Positions 42,801 through 51,720 of a DNA stretch of 64,000 nt are shown one piece after another (position 1 is the first letter of the stretch; every line of letters begins with the position of its first letter). The DNA lies in the NCBI RefSeq assembly GCF_013408925.1, contig NZ_JACCAB010000001.1:62001-126000 (forward strand). The letters are read 5' to 3'. Under the pieces are notes generated by a model. It did not search any database and was not told the origin of the DNA. It worked only from the letters and a program-made list of their open reading frames with translations. The stretch is from Pedococcus badiiscoriae. Lineage in GTDB: Bacteria > Actinomycetota > Actinomycetes > Actinomycetales > Dermatophilaceae. The translations under genes and the position numbers were made by a program.

Positions 42801-44597
42801 TCAGTCACGCTCCTCGTGGAACCGGGGGTGCTTGTGCTCGTCGAACTCGCCCGTCGCGTGGTGCTCGGACGAGCGGGTCTCAGCCATGATCCGGGTCAGC
42901 GTGTCCGGGTCGGCGTAGACCCCACCCAGCGGCGCGGCCTCGGGGTGGTGCAGGTCGAAGGCCGGACGCTCGGAACGGATCCGCGGGAGCACGTCGAAGT
43001 TGTGGCGCGGCGGCGGGCAGGACGTCGCCCACTCCAGGGATGCGCCGTAGCCCCAGGGGTCGTCGGTCTCGACCAGGGGCGCGGTGCGCCAGGTCTTCCA
43101 GACGTTGTAGAGGAACGGCAGCGTCGAGGCGGCCAGCAGGAAGGCGCCGAAGGTGGACACCTGGTTCATCCAGGTGAAGCCGTCCTCGGGCAGGTAGTCG
43201 GCGTAGCGACGCGGCATACCGTCCACGCCCAGCACGTGCTGGATCAGGAAGGTCGTGTGGAAGCCGATGAACAGCATCCAGAAGTGGATCTTGCCGAGCG
43301 TCTCGTCGAGCATCCGTCCGGTGAACTTGGGCCACCAGAAGTAGAAGCCTGCGAACATCGCGAAGACCACGGTGCCGAAGACGACGTAGTGGAAGTGCGC
43401 GACCACGAAGTAGCTGTCCGAGAGGTGGAAGTCGAGCGCCGGGCTGGACAGGATGATGCCCGTCAGGCCGCCGAACAGGAACGTGACCAGGAAGCCGATC
43501 GCCCAGAGCATCGGCGTCTCGAAGGACAGCTTCCCGCCCCACATCGTGCCGATCCAGTTGAAGAACTTCACGCCGGTGGGCACCGCGATCAACATGGTCA
43601 TCACGGCGAAGAACGGCAGCAGGACCTGCCCGGTGGCGTACATGTGGTGGGCCCAGACCGTCACCGACAGGGCCGCGATGCCGATGGTGGCGAAGACCAG
43701 CGTCTTGTAGCCGAAGATCGGCTTGCGCGAGAACACCGGCAGGATCTCGGAGATGATGCCGAAGAACGGCAGGGCGATGATGTAGACCTCGGGGTGGCCG
43801 AAGAACCAGAACAGGTGTTGCCACAGCATGGGCCCACCGTTGCCGGCCTCGAAGATCTGGGCGCCGAACTTGCGGTCCGCACCGAGGGCGAGCAGCGCCG
43901 CCGCGAGCACCGGGAACGCCATCAGCACGAGCAGGCTGGTGATCAGGATCGTCCAGGTGAAGATCGGCATCCGGAACATCGTCATGCCCGGGGCGCGCAT
44001 GCAGATGATCGTGGTGATGAAGTTGACCGCACCGAGGATCGTGCCGAAACCACCGAGCGCGAGGCCGAAGACCCACAGGTCACCACCGAGGCCAGGGGTG
44101 TTCGAGGCGTCCGACAGCGGCGAGTAGGCGAACCACCCGAACGACGCCGCACCCGAGGGGGTGAGGAAGCCGGCCGAGGCGATCAGGCCACCGAACAGGT
44201 AGAGCCAGTAGGCGAACATGTTCAGCCGCGGGAAGGCGACGTCAGGGGCGCCGATCTGGATCGGCATGAGCGCGTTGGCGAAACCGGCGAACAGGGGTGT
44301 CGCGAACAGCAGCAGCATGATCGTGCCGTGCATCGTGAACAGCTGGTTGAACTGGTCGGGGTTGTCCACGACCTGCAGACCGGGCTGGAACAGCTCGGCT
44401 CGGATCAGCAGGGCGAGCACGCCACCGAAGATGAAGAAGATGAAGGAGGTGATGAAGTAGAGGTTGCCGATGACCTTGTGGTCGGTGGTCGACGCCCACT
44501 TCACGATCGTCTGGCCCTTGGTGAGCCTGCGGGTCGCGGTGGCCTCGGTGGAGCGGTAGTACGTCCCGGCCGAGGTGGACTCGGTTGCCGCTGCCAT
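42801..44597 (-). CDS. ctaD: Cytochrome c oxidase subunit I
   Basis: 598 aa, twelve membrane helices. [16 protein letters not shown] contains the CuB His and the cross-linked Tyr, WAHHMYATG the CuB His pair, and AHFHYVVFG the heme a and a3 His ligands. It carries the proton channel and oxygen-reducing site of the aa3 oxidase. ATG at 44597 has GGGAGC upstream and overlaps the ctaC stop by one base (TGATG). The reading to 44789 is not supported by family alignment. A hydrophilic C-terminal tail of about 40 residues is His-rich. Confidence 0.97.
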   Translation of the reverse strand: MAAATESTSAGTYYRSTEATATRRLTKGQTIVKWASTTDHKVIGNLYFITSFIFFIFGGVLALLIRAELFQPGLQVVDNPDQFNQLFTMHGTIMLLLFATPLFAGFANALMPIQIGAPDVAFPRLNMFAYWLYLFGGLIASAGFLTPSGAASFGWFAYSPLSDASNTPGLGGDLWVFGLALGGFGTILGAVNFITTIICMRAPGMTMFRMPIFTWTILITSLLVLMAFPVLAAALLALGADRKFGAQIFEAGNGGPMLWQHLFWFFGHPEVYIIALPFFGIISEILPVFSRKPIFGYKTLVFATIGIAALSVTVWAHHMYATGQVLLPFFAVMTMLIAVPTGVKFFNWIGTMWGGKLSFETPMLWAIGFLVTFLFGGLTGIILSSPALDFHLSDSYFVVAHFHYVVFGTVVFAMFAGFYFWWPKFTGRMLDETLGKIHFWMLFIGFHTTFLIQHVLGVDGMPRRYADYLPEDGFTWMNQVSTFGAFLLAASTLPFLYNVWKTWRTAPLVETDDPWGYGASLEWATSCPPPRHNFDVLPRIRSERPAFDLHHPEAAPLGGVYADPDTLTRIMAETRSSEHHATGEFDEHKHPRFHEERD

Positions 44598-45526
44598 CAG
44601 TTGCTCCCTGCGCTCGGGATGAGGTGTTGGTCCTGGCCCATGACCTTGGCCAGGTTCAGGCTGTTGTCGAGCTGACCGTTGTTGCCCTGGCCCTTCAGCT
44701 CGGCGATGTGCTGGTCGTAGGTGGCCTGGTCGACGACCTTGACGTTGAACAGCATCTGCGAGTGGTAGGCGCCACAGAGCTCGGCACACTTGCCCTTGAA
44801 GTCACCGGTCTGCGTCGGGAAGACCTGGAACCTGTTGACCCGGCCCGGGATCATGTCGAGCTTCTGCAGGAACGCCGGCACCCAGAACGAGTGGATGACG
44901 TCACGCGAGGTGAGCACGAACTCGGTGCGCTTGTTGACCGGCAGGTAGAGGGTCGGCAGGTTCTTCTCCGCGCCCGGCTTCCCGGTGAGCTCGGCCTGGG
45001 TGCCGCTCTCGTAGGTCTGCTCGTTGACGTAGTTGAAGTCCCAGCTCCACTTCTTGCCCACCACGTTGACGACGACGTCGGGGTGCTTGGAGGTGTCGAG
45101 CAGGGCTGCCTCGTCACGAGCGGTGTAGTAGAAGAGCACCGCGATCATGAAGACAGGGACGATCGTGTAGAGGATCTCCATCGGCACGTTGTAACGAAGC
45201 TGCACCGGCAGGGCGGTGTCGTCCTTCGCGCGGCGATAGGCCACGACACACCATCCGATCAGGCCCCAGACGATGGCCCCGACGATGAGCGCGGCGATCC
45301 AGGCGCCGTTCCACAGCGAGGTCACCCGCTCCCCGCCCTGGGTCACCGCACGCGGGAGGAAACCGTCCTGCACGCGCCCCGCACACCCCGAGAGGGTGAG
45401 GGCGACGAGCGACAGCCCGAGAGCCGTGATCGATCTCCTGCTTGCAGTCCGCCGCCGGGGTGGGCGCGGCGCAGAGACGTCCTGCTGACGCAACGGTGCA
45501 CCTTCTTCGAGACAGTGATGGGCCAT
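44597..45526 (-). CDS. ctaC: Cytochrome c oxidase subunit II
   Basis: 309 aa from ATG at 45526 (298 from TTG at 45493). A lipoprotein-type signal ([10 protein letters not shown]) is followed by two helices and a periplasm-facing cupredoxin domain. [12 protein letters not shown] gives the CuA ligands (CxxxC, His, Met) with the first His in [10 protein letters not shown]. It receives electrons from QcrC and passes them to subunit I. A TAGGGT box is eight bases before the ATG; the TTG has AGAAGG before it. Choice of start is uncertain. It leads the ctaC-ctaD-ctaF operon and is divergent from the cysteine-desulfurase-like gene. Confidence 0.93.
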   Translation of the reverse strand: MAHHCLEEGAPLRQQDVSAPRPPRRRTASRRSITALGLSLVALTLSGCAGRVQDGFLPRAVTQGGERVTSLWNGAWIAALIVGAIVWGLIGWCVVAYRRAKDDTALPVQLRYNVPMEILYTIVPVFMIAVLFYYTARDEAALLDTSKHPDVVVNVVGKKWSWDFNYVNEQTYESGTQAELTGKPGAEKNLPTLYLPVNKRTEFVLTSRDVIHSFWVPAFLQKLDMIPGRVNRFQVFPTQTGDFKGKCAELCGAYHSQMLFNVKVVDQATYDQHIAELKGQGNNGQLDNSLNLAKVMGQDQHLIPSAGSN

Positions 45527-45534
45527 CGCGCCAA

Positions 45535-45540
45535 ACCCTA
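45535..45540 (-). promoter_or_regulatory. -10 box for ctaC-ctaD-ctaF
   Basis: TAGGGT on the minus strand, eight bases before the ATG at 45526. Confidence 0.45.
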
Positions 45541-45576
45541 CTCCAGCCGCTGCGGGTCGTCCGGTCAGGGTGGGAC

Positions 45577-45582
45577 TAACGT
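45577..45582 (+). promoter_or_regulatory. -10 box for the cysteine-desulfurase-like gene
   Basis: TAACGT six bases before the GTG at 45589; leaderless transcript inferred. It lies 37 bases from the divergent ctaC box. Confidence 0.5.
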
Positions 45583-45588
45583 CGGGGT

Positions 45589-46782
45589 GTGGCCAACCCC
45601 TCCCCGGACGACGGTTCGGTCCGCGCGATCCTCGATGCCGCGCCCGGCCCCATGCACCCTCGCGCGAGCCAGACCCTCCTCGCGGCGATCGAGGCCGGCT
45701 GGGCCGATCCGCGGCGCCTGCACCGCGAGGCGAGGACCGCCAGGCGGCTGCTCGACCAGGCCCGCGAGGTGCTCGCGGCGGGGCTCGCGGTGCGACCCCC
45801 GGAGGTCGCCTTCGCGCCCGACGGCCCGACCGCCGTGCGCTGGATGCTCGACGGCTTCCGGTATGCCGGCCGCCGCCGCGGGACGCGCGTCGTCGCCTCC
45901 GCCGTCGAGCACTCGGCGGTCCTGGTCCCCGGGCGCCACGCCGCCGACTCGCTCGGTGACCCGCCCGCGTTCGCGACGGTCGCGGTGGACGGGACGGGGC
46001 GGGTCGACCTCGCGGCGTGGGCCGGGGCCGTCGAGGTCCCCGGCACCGTGGCCGCCGCCCTCCAGCACGCCAACGGCGAGGTCGGCACCGTGCAGCCGCT
46101 CGCGGCTGCCTGGGCGCTGTGCCAGCGCGCCGGGGTGCCACTCGCGGTCGACGCCCAGGCGTCCCTGGGCCGGGCACCCTCCCCCACGACCTACGACGCG
46201 CTCGCCGGCGACGCCCAGTCGTGGGGTGGTCCTGGCGGTCTCGGGCTGGTCGTGCTGCCCGAGCGGTCACGCTGGCTGCTGCCGGGGGCCCCCGACCCGG
46301 ACGCCGCGCTCAGCGGCGCCACGCGACACACCCCGTGGGTGCCGCTGGCCCTGGCTGCTGCCGAGGCCTGGCAGCAGACGGCGGCAGCCCGCGACTCCGA
46401 CGCCGCCGAGGCCGCCCTCCTCGTGGACCGGGTGCGCGCCGCCGCTGCCGCGGTCCCGGACGTCGAGGTCGTCGGCGACCCGGTCGACCGGCTCCCCCAC
46501 GTCGTGACCTTCTCGGCCCTGTACGCCGACGGTGAGGCCCTCGTGCGCGAGTTCGACCGTCGGGGCTTCGGGGTGGGGTCGGGGTCGGCGTGCACCGCCA
46601 GCACCCTGGAACCCAGCCACGTCCTGGCGGCCATGGGCGCCCTGACGCACGGCAACGTCCGCGTCACGCTGCCCCTTGCGGCTGTGGCTCCCGACCGGGC
46701 CGCCCAGGTGGACGCCTTCTGCGCCGTCATCGGCGACGTGGTCGCCTCGGTCCGCGCCGAGCTCGGAGCACACCGCCTGTGA
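45589..46782 (+). CDS. Cysteine desulfurase-like protein lacking the PLP lysine
   Basis: 397 aa of the class V aminotransferase (NifS/IscS) fold. Matching parts: ASAVEHSAVLVPG (PLP-stacking His), ALQHANGEVGTVQPL (family ANxEVGTxQP), and GSGSACTASTLEPSHVL, the desulfurase loop with the persulfide Cys. But where relatives read SAHKWGGPxGxG, this one reads AGDAQSWGGPGGLG: His-Lys is replaced by Gln-Ser, so no Schiff-base lysine is present. The usual DAAQSxG is DAQASLG, shifting the Gln. It overlaps a TusA-like gene by four bases. It may be a PLP-free sulfur-relay or scaffold protein; enzyme activity is doubtful. Confidence 0.85.
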   Translation: MANPSPDDGSVRAILDAAPGPMHPRASQTLLAAIEAGWADPRRLHREARTARRLLDQAREVLAAGLAVRPPEVAFAPDGPTAVRWMLDGFRYAGRRRGTRVVASAVEHSAVLVPGRHAADSLGDPPAFATVAVDGTGRVDLAAWAGAVEVPGTVAAALQHANGEVGTVQPLAAAWALCQRAGVPLAVDAQASLGRAPSPTTYDALAGDAQSWGGPGGLGLVVLPERSRWLLPGAPDPDAALSGATRHTPWVPLALAAAEAWQQTAAARDSDAAEAALLVDRVRAAAAAVPDVEVVGDPVDRLPHVVTFSALYADGEALVREFDRRGFGVGSGSACTASTLEPSHVLAAMGALTHGNVRVTLPLAAVAPDRAAQVDAFCAVIGDVVASVRAELGAHRL

Positions 46783-47105
46783 GCCACGCCCCCGCCGACG
46801 GCCCCCACGACGCCCGCCCCGGCCGCCACGACGCCCGCCCCGGCCGCCACGACGTCCCCGAGGACCCGGTCGCGTCCGCGCCGGTCGTCGTCGACGCCCG
46901 CGGCCTGCGATGCCCGCTGCCCGTCATCCGGCTGGCACAGGTCGCGGCCGACGCTCCCCGGGGAGCCGTGATCGAGGTGTGGGCCACGGACCCGGCAGCC
47001 AGGGCGGACATCCCGGCGTGGTGTCGCCTGCGCGGTCAGACCTACCTCGGCGAGGTGCCAGCGGAAGGCGGCGCCGCGGCATACCGGGTGCGGCTGGCGT
47101 CCTGA
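46779..47105 (+). CDS. TusA-family sulfurtransferase-like protein
   Basis: 108 aa. VVVDARGLRCPLPVIRLAQV has the CPxP motif with the sulfur-carrying Cys. The rest, VIEVWATDPAARADIPAWCRLRG, matches the two-layer alpha/beta fold of TusA/YeeD. An N-terminal extension of about 38 residues has two HDARPGR copies from a 21-base repeat and is likely disordered. GTG at 46779 overlaps the stop of the upstream gene (GTGA), so translation is coupled. It probably accepts sulfur from the partner protein; in other actinobacteria the two are sometimes one fused protein (from memory). Confidence 0.88.
   Translation: MSHAPADGPHDARPGRHDARPGRHDVPEDPVASAPVVVDARGLRCPLPVIRLAQVAADAPRGAVIEVWATDPAARADIPAWCRLRGQTYLGEVPAEGGAAAYRVRLAS
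46806..46853. repeat. 21-bp tandem repeat in the TusA-like gene
   Basis: Units starting CACGACGCCCGCC at 46806-46826 and 46827-46847, plus six bases of a third. Encodes repeated HDARPGR near the N-terminus; the unit is a multiple of three. Confidence 0.92.
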
Positions 47106-47110
47106 CGCGG

Positions 47111-47194
47111 GCTCAGGAAGCGCCGACTCAAGAAGCGCCGACTCAGCAAGCGCCGACTCAGGAAGCGCCGACTCAGGAAGCGCCGACTCAGGTA
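47111..47194. repeat. 15-bp tandem repeat, about 5.5 copies, at the aat stop codon
   Basis: Consensus GACTCAGGAAGCGCC; copies begin about 47110, 47125, 47140, 47155 and 47170, with a partial copy to 47194. Read on the minus strand, every unit contains TGA in the same frame as the aat stop codon (47188-47190), giving a run of in-frame stops. Confidence 0.95.
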
Positions 47195-47877
47195 ACGGCG
47201 CCGAAGGTGGGCGGTGGCAGGTCCACCGCGTCCGCGAGCCGGCGCAGGTACTCGCGGCGGGACATCGTGACCACCCCGAGGCTGCGCAGGTGGTCGGTGG
47301 CCCACTGCACGTCGATGAGCCGTCGGGGGTCGCCGTCCGCGAAGACGTACCCCGCGGTGGCGACCACGGCCGCCTTCGAGGCATCGGTCACGCGGTGGAA
47401 CATCGACTCCCCGGCGAACAGCCCCCCGACGTTGATGCCGTAGAGGCCCCCGACCAGCTCGCCGTCGAGCCAGGTCTCGACGCTGTGGGCCCAGCCGAGG
47501 GCGTGCAGCTCGGTGTAGGCGTCGGCGATCTCGTCCGTGATCCACCGCCCCTCGCGGCTCGGGTCCGCACAGGCGGCGACCACCTCGCGGAAGGCGGTGT
47601 CGACCCGCATCTCGAAACGCCGCAGCGACTTGCGCAGGGAACGGCTGGCGTGCACGCCGCCCGGCAGCAGGACGCCCCGAGGATCCGGGGACCACCACCC
47701 CAGCGGCCTGGCACCGTGTTCGCCCAGGCCCATCGGGAAGACACCGCTGCGGTAGGCCTCGATGATGGTGCCGGCGCGCAGGTCGCCCCCGACGGCGACC
47801 ATGTCCTCGCCGTCGTCCACCTCGTCGAGGTCGAACGCCCACGAGGTCGGCAGGGGCTCGACCGGGTCGGTCTCCAC
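47188..47877 (-). CDS. aat: Leucyl/phenylalanyl-tRNA--protein transferase
   Basis: 229 aa. Adds Leu or Phe from tRNA to N-terminal Arg or Lys of proteins to mark them for ClpS/ClpAP-type decay. EDMVAVGGDLRAGTIIEAYR, GVFPMG, WWSPDPRGVL, SLRKSLRRFEMRVD, WITDEIADAYTELHALGWAHSVETW and GLFAGESMFHRVTDASK are the conserved segments in order. GTG at 47877 lies 13 bases after the kinase stop, and the genes are likely co-transcribed. A 15-bp tandem repeat with extra stops follows immediately. Confidence 0.93.
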   Translation of the reverse strand: METDPVEPLPTSWAFDLDEVDDGEDMVAVGGDLRAGTIIEAYRSGVFPMGLGEHGARPLGWWSPDPRGVLLPGGVHASRSLRKSLRRFEMRVDTAFREVVAACADPSREGRWITDEIADAYTELHALGWAHSVETWLDGELVGGLYGINVGGLFAGESMFHRVTDASKAAVVATAGYVFADGDPRRLIDVQWATDHLRSLGVVTMSRREYLRRLADAVDLPPPTFGAVT

Positions 47878-47890
47878 GTGCGGCCGAGTC

Positions 47891-48877
47891 CTACGGGGCG
47901 ACGCAGGAGATGTGGGGTTCGATGGCGTCGGCGGAGTCCTGGCCGTACGCCTCGGACAGACGACGCAGGAAGCTGGCCTTGCCGAGGGTGTACTCCTGCG
48001 TCCCGACCGTCTCGATGACGTAGGTCGCCAGCATCGACCCGAGCTCGGCGGAGTGCCGCAGCCCCAGGTCTGCCGCCAGGCCGGTGAGGAAGCCGGCGCG
48101 GAACGCGTCGCCCACCCCCGTCGGGTCGGCCCGCCGGACCTCACGGGCCACCGACACCTCGATGGGGTCCTCGCCCTTGCGCTCGACGGTGACGCCGTCC
48201 TTGCCCCGGGTGATGACGCGGGTGTTGACGCGGTCGGCGATCTCCTCGGCGCTCCAGCCCGTCTTCTGCTTGGTGAGCGCGGCTTCGTACTCGTTGGTGA
48301 GCAGGAAGTCGGCGCCGTCGATGAGCTGGCGGATCGTCTCGCCGTCGGCGAAGGCGAGCTGCTGGCTCGGGTCGGCGGCGAACGGTATGCCGCGCGAGCG
48401 GCACTCGCGGGTGTGCCGCAGCATGGCCTCGGGGTCGTTGGCCCCGATGAGCACCAGGTCGAGCCCACCCACCCGCTGGGCGATGGGACCCAGCTCGATG
48501 GCCCGAGCCTCGCTCATCGCCCCCGCGTAGAACGTCGCGATCTGGGCCATGTCGTCGTCGGTCGTGCAGACGAACCGGGCGGTGTGCTTGGACTCGGAGG
48601 TGTGCACCGAGACGCAGTCGACGCCGTGCCTCTCCAGCCAGCTGCGGTAGTCGCCGAAGTCCTCCCCCACCGCTCCCACGAGGATCGGCCGCTGCCCGAG
48701 GTTGGCCATGCCGAACGCGATGTTGGCGGCCACGCCCCCGCGGCGCACCTCGAGGTCGTCCGCGAGGAACGACAGCGAGACCTTGTCGAGCTGGTCGACG
48801 ACGAGGCTGTCGCGGAACCTGCCCTTGAAGGTCATCAGGTGGTCGGTGGCAATGGAACCGGTGATGGCTATCTGCAC
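47891..48877 (-). CDS. adoK: PfkB carbohydrate kinase, adenosine kinase-like
   Basis: 328 aa. Ribokinase-family kinase. ITGSIATDHLMTFKGRF opens, RRGGVAANIAFGMANLG is the substrate-binding GG loop, and RRADPTGVGDAFRAGFLTGL holds the catalytic Asp and anion hole. Length, N-terminus and position fit the mycobacterial AdoK/CbhK group (Rv2202c), which phosphorylates adenosine; this is from memory and the substrate here is unproved. GTG at 48877 follows TAGGTT by seven bases. First gene of the kinase-aat pair. Confidence 0.85.
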   Translation of the reverse strand: MQIAITGSIATDHLMTFKGRFRDSLVVDQLDKVSLSFLADDLEVRRGGVAANIAFGMANLGQRPILVGAVGEDFGDYRSWLERHGVDCVSVHTSESKHTARFVCTTDDDMAQIATFYAGAMSEARAIELGPIAQRVGGLDLVLIGANDPEAMLRHTRECRSRGIPFAADPSQQLAFADGETIRQLIDGADFLLTNEYEAALTKQKTGWSAEEIADRVNTRVITRGKDGVTVERKGEDPIEVSVAREVRRADPTGVGDAFRAGFLTGLAADLGLRHSAELGSMLATYVIETVGTQEYTLGKASFLRRLSEAYGQDSADAIEPHISCVAP

Positions 48878-48884
48878 GGTCGAA

Positions 48885-48890
48885 AACCTA
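48885..48890 (-). promoter_or_regulatory. -10 box for the adoK-aat pair
   Basis: TAGGTT on the minus strand, seven bases before the GTG at 48877. Confidence 0.5.
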
Positions 48891-48936
48891 TCGCGCTATC
48901 CGCCGAATGACTGTTGTCGGTGCTCCCGCGACCGTG

Positions 48937-48942
48937 CACAGT
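48937..48942 (+). promoter_or_regulatory. Probable -10 box for the flavodoxin-type reductase gene
   Basis: CACAGT seven bases before the ATG at 48950. It has C in place of the first T of the consensus, but the spacing agrees with other leaderless genes in the window. Confidence 0.35.
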
Positions 48943-48949
48943 CGAGTCC

Positions 48950-49675
48950 ATGAGCGAACCCGGGATCAGCGCCTTCGACTTCAGTGGCCTGCGTGCGACC
49001 TTCGTGAACTGCACGCTCAAACGCTCACCGGAGCGGAGCAACACCCAGGCGCTGGTCGACATCAGCGCCGCGATCATGCGCAAGCACGGGGTCGACGTCG
49101 AGCTGATCCGGGCCGTCGACCACGACATCGCCACCGGCGTCTACCTCGACATGACCGAGCACGGCTGGGAGCGCGACGAGTGGCCCACACTCTTCGCACG
49201 GATCATCGAGTCCGACATCCTCGTGCTGGCCGGACCCATCTGGCTCGGCGACAACTCCAGCATCACCAAGCAGGTCATCGAGCGCCTCTACGCGGGGTCG
49301 TCGATGACGAACGCCATGGGCCAGTACGTCTACTACGGCAAGGTCGGCGGCGCGATCATCACCGGCAACGAGGACGGCATCAAGCACTGCTCGTCCAACA
49401 TCCTCTACAGCCTGCAGCACATCGGCTACGCCATCCCGCCAGGCGCGGACGCCGGGTGGATCGGGGAAGCCGGCCCCGGCCCGTCCTACCTCGACCCCGG
49501 CAGCGGCGGGCCGGAGAACGAGTTCACCCAGCGGAACACCACGTTCATGACGTGGAACCTGATGCACCTGGCGGCCCTGCTCAAGGCCGCGGGCGGCTTC
49601 CCCGTGGGCGGGAACCAGCGCACCGAGTGGGACGCCGGCGCCCGCTTCGACTACGAGAACCCCGAGTACCGCTAG
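48950..49675 (+). CDS. Flavodoxin/NADPH-dependent FMN reductase-like protein
   Basis: 241 aa. RATFVNCTLKRSPERSNTQALVD is the phosphate-binding strand and loop (T/S-rich FMN loop), LVLAGPIWLGDNSSITKQVIERL is the second flavin loop, and YYGKVGGAIITGNEDGIKHC the third, as in the NAD(P)H-dependent oxidoreductase and multimeric flavodoxin WrbA group. The C-terminal 60 residues form a partly extended tail. No metal or heme sites. Likely a quinone or flavin reductase. ATG at 48950 is supported by the -10 box; the ATG at 48914 is upstream of it. Confidence 0.85.
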   Translation: MSEPGISAFDFSGLRATFVNCTLKRSPERSNTQALVDISAAIMRKHGVDVELIRAVDHDIATGVYLDMTEHGWERDEWPTLFARIIESDILVLAGPIWLGDNSSITKQVIERLYAGSSMTNAMGQYVYYGKVGGAIITGNEDGIKHCSSNILYSLQHIGYAIPPGADAGWIGEAGPGPSYLDPGSGGPENEFTQRNTTFMTWNLMHLAALLKAAGGFPVGGNQRTEWDAGARFDYENPEYR

Positions 49676-49678
49676 GGG

Positions 49679-50071
49679 TCAGCTGAAGGAGTCCCCGCAG
49701 GCGCAGGAGCTGCCCGCGTTGGGGTTGTCGATCGTGAAGCCCTGCTTCTCGATCGTGTCGGCGAAGTCGATGCTCGCGTCGACGAGGTAAGGGGCGCTCA
49801 TCCGGTCCACGACGACCTCGACACCATCGAAGTCGCGCACGAGGTCACCGTCGAGGGTGCGCTCGTCGAAGTAGAGCTGGTAGATGAGGCCGGAGCACCC
49901 ACCGGGCTGCACGCCGACGCGCAGACGCAGGTCGTCGCGGCCCTCCTGCTCGAGCAGGGACTTCACCTTGGCAGCAGCAACATCGGTGAGGAGCACGCCG
50001 TGCGTGGCCTCGGCAGGCGCCTGGGTCGCGTCGGCGGTCGTCGCTTCGGCGGTCTGGTCCTGAACACTCAT
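49679..50071 (-). CDS. erpA: HesB/IscA-family iron-sulfur insertion protein
   Basis: 130 aa. A-type Fe-S carrier. GVLLTDVAAAKVKSLLEQEG, LRLRVGVQPGGCSGLIYQLYFDE (first Cys), and the terminal SSCACGDSF (CxC) give the three conserved cysteines. The N-terminal 30 residues are Ala/Thr-rich and probably disordered. It receives a cluster and passes it to apo-enzymes such as those with [4Fe-4S]. ATG at 50071 has AAGGA nine bases upstream. Corresponds to Rv2204c by position (from memory). Confidence 0.92.
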   Translation of the reverse strand: MSVQDQTAEATTADATQAPAEATHGVLLTDVAAAKVKSLLEQEGRDDLRLRVGVQPGGCSGLIYQLYFDERTLDGDLVRDFDGVEVVVDRMSAPYLVDASIDFADTIEKQGFTIDNPNAGSSCACGDSFS

Positions 50072-50167
50072 GGTGATGAGTCCTTCATGTCGGTGGAGGT
50101 TGGCCACCAGTGCCAACCTGCGGTTCTCGCGAAATGTTCCCCGCGCACCTCCCACTGTACGTCGTGG

Positions 50168-51334
50168 TCAGGCCCGGGGGGACCAGGTGGCCGCCACCCG
50201 GGCAGCGCGTGCCGCGAGCGTCCCGACCGGGTCGGCCATGGCCGCCTCGACCTCCGCGGGGGTCTGGGCGACGGCATAGCTGCCGGACAGGCCCAAGGTC
50301 ATCGCCTCGCGGCGCCCCACGAGGGTCTGGCCGGCGATGACGACGCTCGGCGTCGCCGTCTCGAGGGCCATGGCGGCCACGCCGGCCACGACCTTGCCCT
50401 GCAGGCTCTGCCAGTCGAAGCAGCCCTCCCCCGTCACCACCAGGTCGGCGGCGCGCAGCAGGTCACGGAACCCGACGGCTTCGAGGACCTGAGCCACCCC
50501 GCTGACCCTGGTGCCACCGAGCAGGGACAGGCCGTAGCCCAGGCCACCCCCGGCGCCCGCTCCCGGCGCCTTGTCGAGGCGGCGGGCGGCACCGGTCAAC
50601 AGGTCGGTCTGCTCCGGCAGGGTACGACGGACCACCTCGACGAACCGTCCCAGCGCTCCTTCGAGGGCCTGCGCGGTCTCGGGCGACGCGCCCTTCTGGG
50701 GGCTGAAGACAGCACTGGCGCCCTGGAGTCCGAGCAGCGGCGACTCGACATCGGTCGCCAGGACGACCTCGACGTCCCGGAACCGCTCGCGGGTGGCCGC
50801 GAGCGCCGACAGCGCACCATCGGAGATGTCGGCCAGGGCCAGCCCACCTCGGGCCAGGTCATCCGGAGCGCCGGCGCCGAGTGCCGCGAGCAGGCCCGCG
50901 CCGGCGTCGTTGGTCGCACTGCCGCCCAGGCCCACGACGATCCGGGTCGCGCCCTCGCGAAGCGCAGCGTCGACGAGCTGGCCGACGCCCCACGTGCTCG
51001 TGACGGCCGGGTTCCGCTCGTCGGCGGCGAGCAGGTGCAGCCCCGCCGCCTGCGCCGACTCCAGGTATGCCGTGCGCTTGCCGTGGGTGTCGGTGATGAG
51101 GATCGCCGCGGGCACGTCCCGTCCGAGCGGGTCGGCGACGGTGACCGCCAGGGTCTGGGCCTCCGGGAGCGCGGAGGCGAGCACGTCGAGGAACCCGGGT
51201 CCGCCATCGGACAGCGGACGCAGGGTCAGCAGGTCGTGCGGCGCGCTGGCCTCCCACCCGTGGGCGATGGCACGGGCGGCCTGCTGGGCGGTGAGGGTGC
51301 CGGTGAAGCAGTCCGGGGCGATGACGACGTGCAC
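50168..51334 (-). CDS. Glycerate kinase
   Basis: 388 aa. GlxK-family glycerate 2-kinase. VHVVIAPDCFTGTLTAQQAARAI is the family start, PLSDGGPGFLDVL a substrate loop, VGLGGSATNDAGAGLLAALGA the central GGS(A/S)TND motif, and KAPGAGAGGGLGYGL the second glycine-rich region. It phosphorylates D-glycerate for entry into glycolysis. GTG at 51334 is seven bases after GAGGA. Located as Rv2205c is next to the Fe-S protein in M. tuberculosis (from memory). Confidence 0.93.
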   Translation of the reverse strand: MHVVIAPDCFTGTLTAQQAARAIAHGWEASAPHDLLTLRPLSDGGPGFLDVLASALPEAQTLAVTVADPLGRDVPAAILITDTHGKRTAYLESAQAAGLHLLAADERNPAVTSTWGVGQLVDAALREGATRIVVGLGGSATNDAGAGLLAALGAGAPDDLARGGLALADISDGALSALAATRERFRDVEVVLATDVESPLLGLQGASAVFSPQKGASPETAQALEGALGRFVEVVRRTLPEQTDLLTGAARRLDKAPGAGAGGGLGYGLSLLGGTRVSGVAQVLEAVGFRDLLRAADLVVTGEGCFDWQSLQGKVVAGVAAMALETATPSVVIAGQTLVGRREAMTLGLSGSYAVAQTPAEVEAAMADPVGTLAARAARVAATWSPRA

Positions 51335-51460
51335 GCAGACATCCTCGCAGTCCCGACGCCGAGCGCGACGGCGGGTTTCTCGGGCCCTGCTGAGCACGGG
51401 CACGCCCGAATCGGCTTCCCCGTGGAGGCCGCGAGGGCAAAACAGGTCCACAATGGATGG

Positions 51461-51682
51461 ATGCGCCCCCGCCAACCCGCCAAGAAGCCGCACCTTCCCA
51501 ACAGCCCCTTCCGGGCCGCGCCCGTCCCCGACATCCCTGACTTCGCCGTCAACGACCGGGTCACCCATGACCGGCACGGGCTCGGATCCGTCGTCAAGAT
51601 CACCGGCGACCGTATTCACGTCCGGTTCGGTGAGAACACCGTCAGCGTCGCGATGTCCAGCAGCAAGATCCACCCCCTCTGA
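51461..51682 (+). CDS. Small conserved KOW/SH3-like protein
   Basis: 73 aa. MRPRQPAKKPHLPNSPFRAA is a basic Pro-rich start, then FAVNDRVTHDRHGLGSVVKI and RIHVRFGENTVSVAMSSSKI. The second half resembles the small beta-barrel domain in CarD/UvrD-tail (DxVxHxxFGxGxV) proteins. Its length is right for a stand-alone barrel. A CACAAT box six bases before the ATG fits a leaderless start. Function unknown; an RNA polymerase or nucleic-acid adaptor is only a possibility. Confidence 0.75.
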   Translation: MRPRQPAKKPHLPNSPFRAAPVPDIPDFAVNDRVTHDRHGLGSVVKITGDRIHVRFGENTVSVAMSSSKIHPL

Positions 51683-51720
51683 GCCCTGCGCCTGCCCCGG
51701 CTCCCGCCCCTGTAGCCAGC

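Noticed and set aside
47111..47194. CRISPR-like array
   Set aside because: Units are directly adjacent 15-mers without spacers, and no cas gene is in the window.
46676..47443. Rightward frame with TQEAP repeats
   Set aside because: It reads the 15-bp tandem repeat in a chance open frame, overlapping tusA in another frame and aat antisense; no start signal or family.
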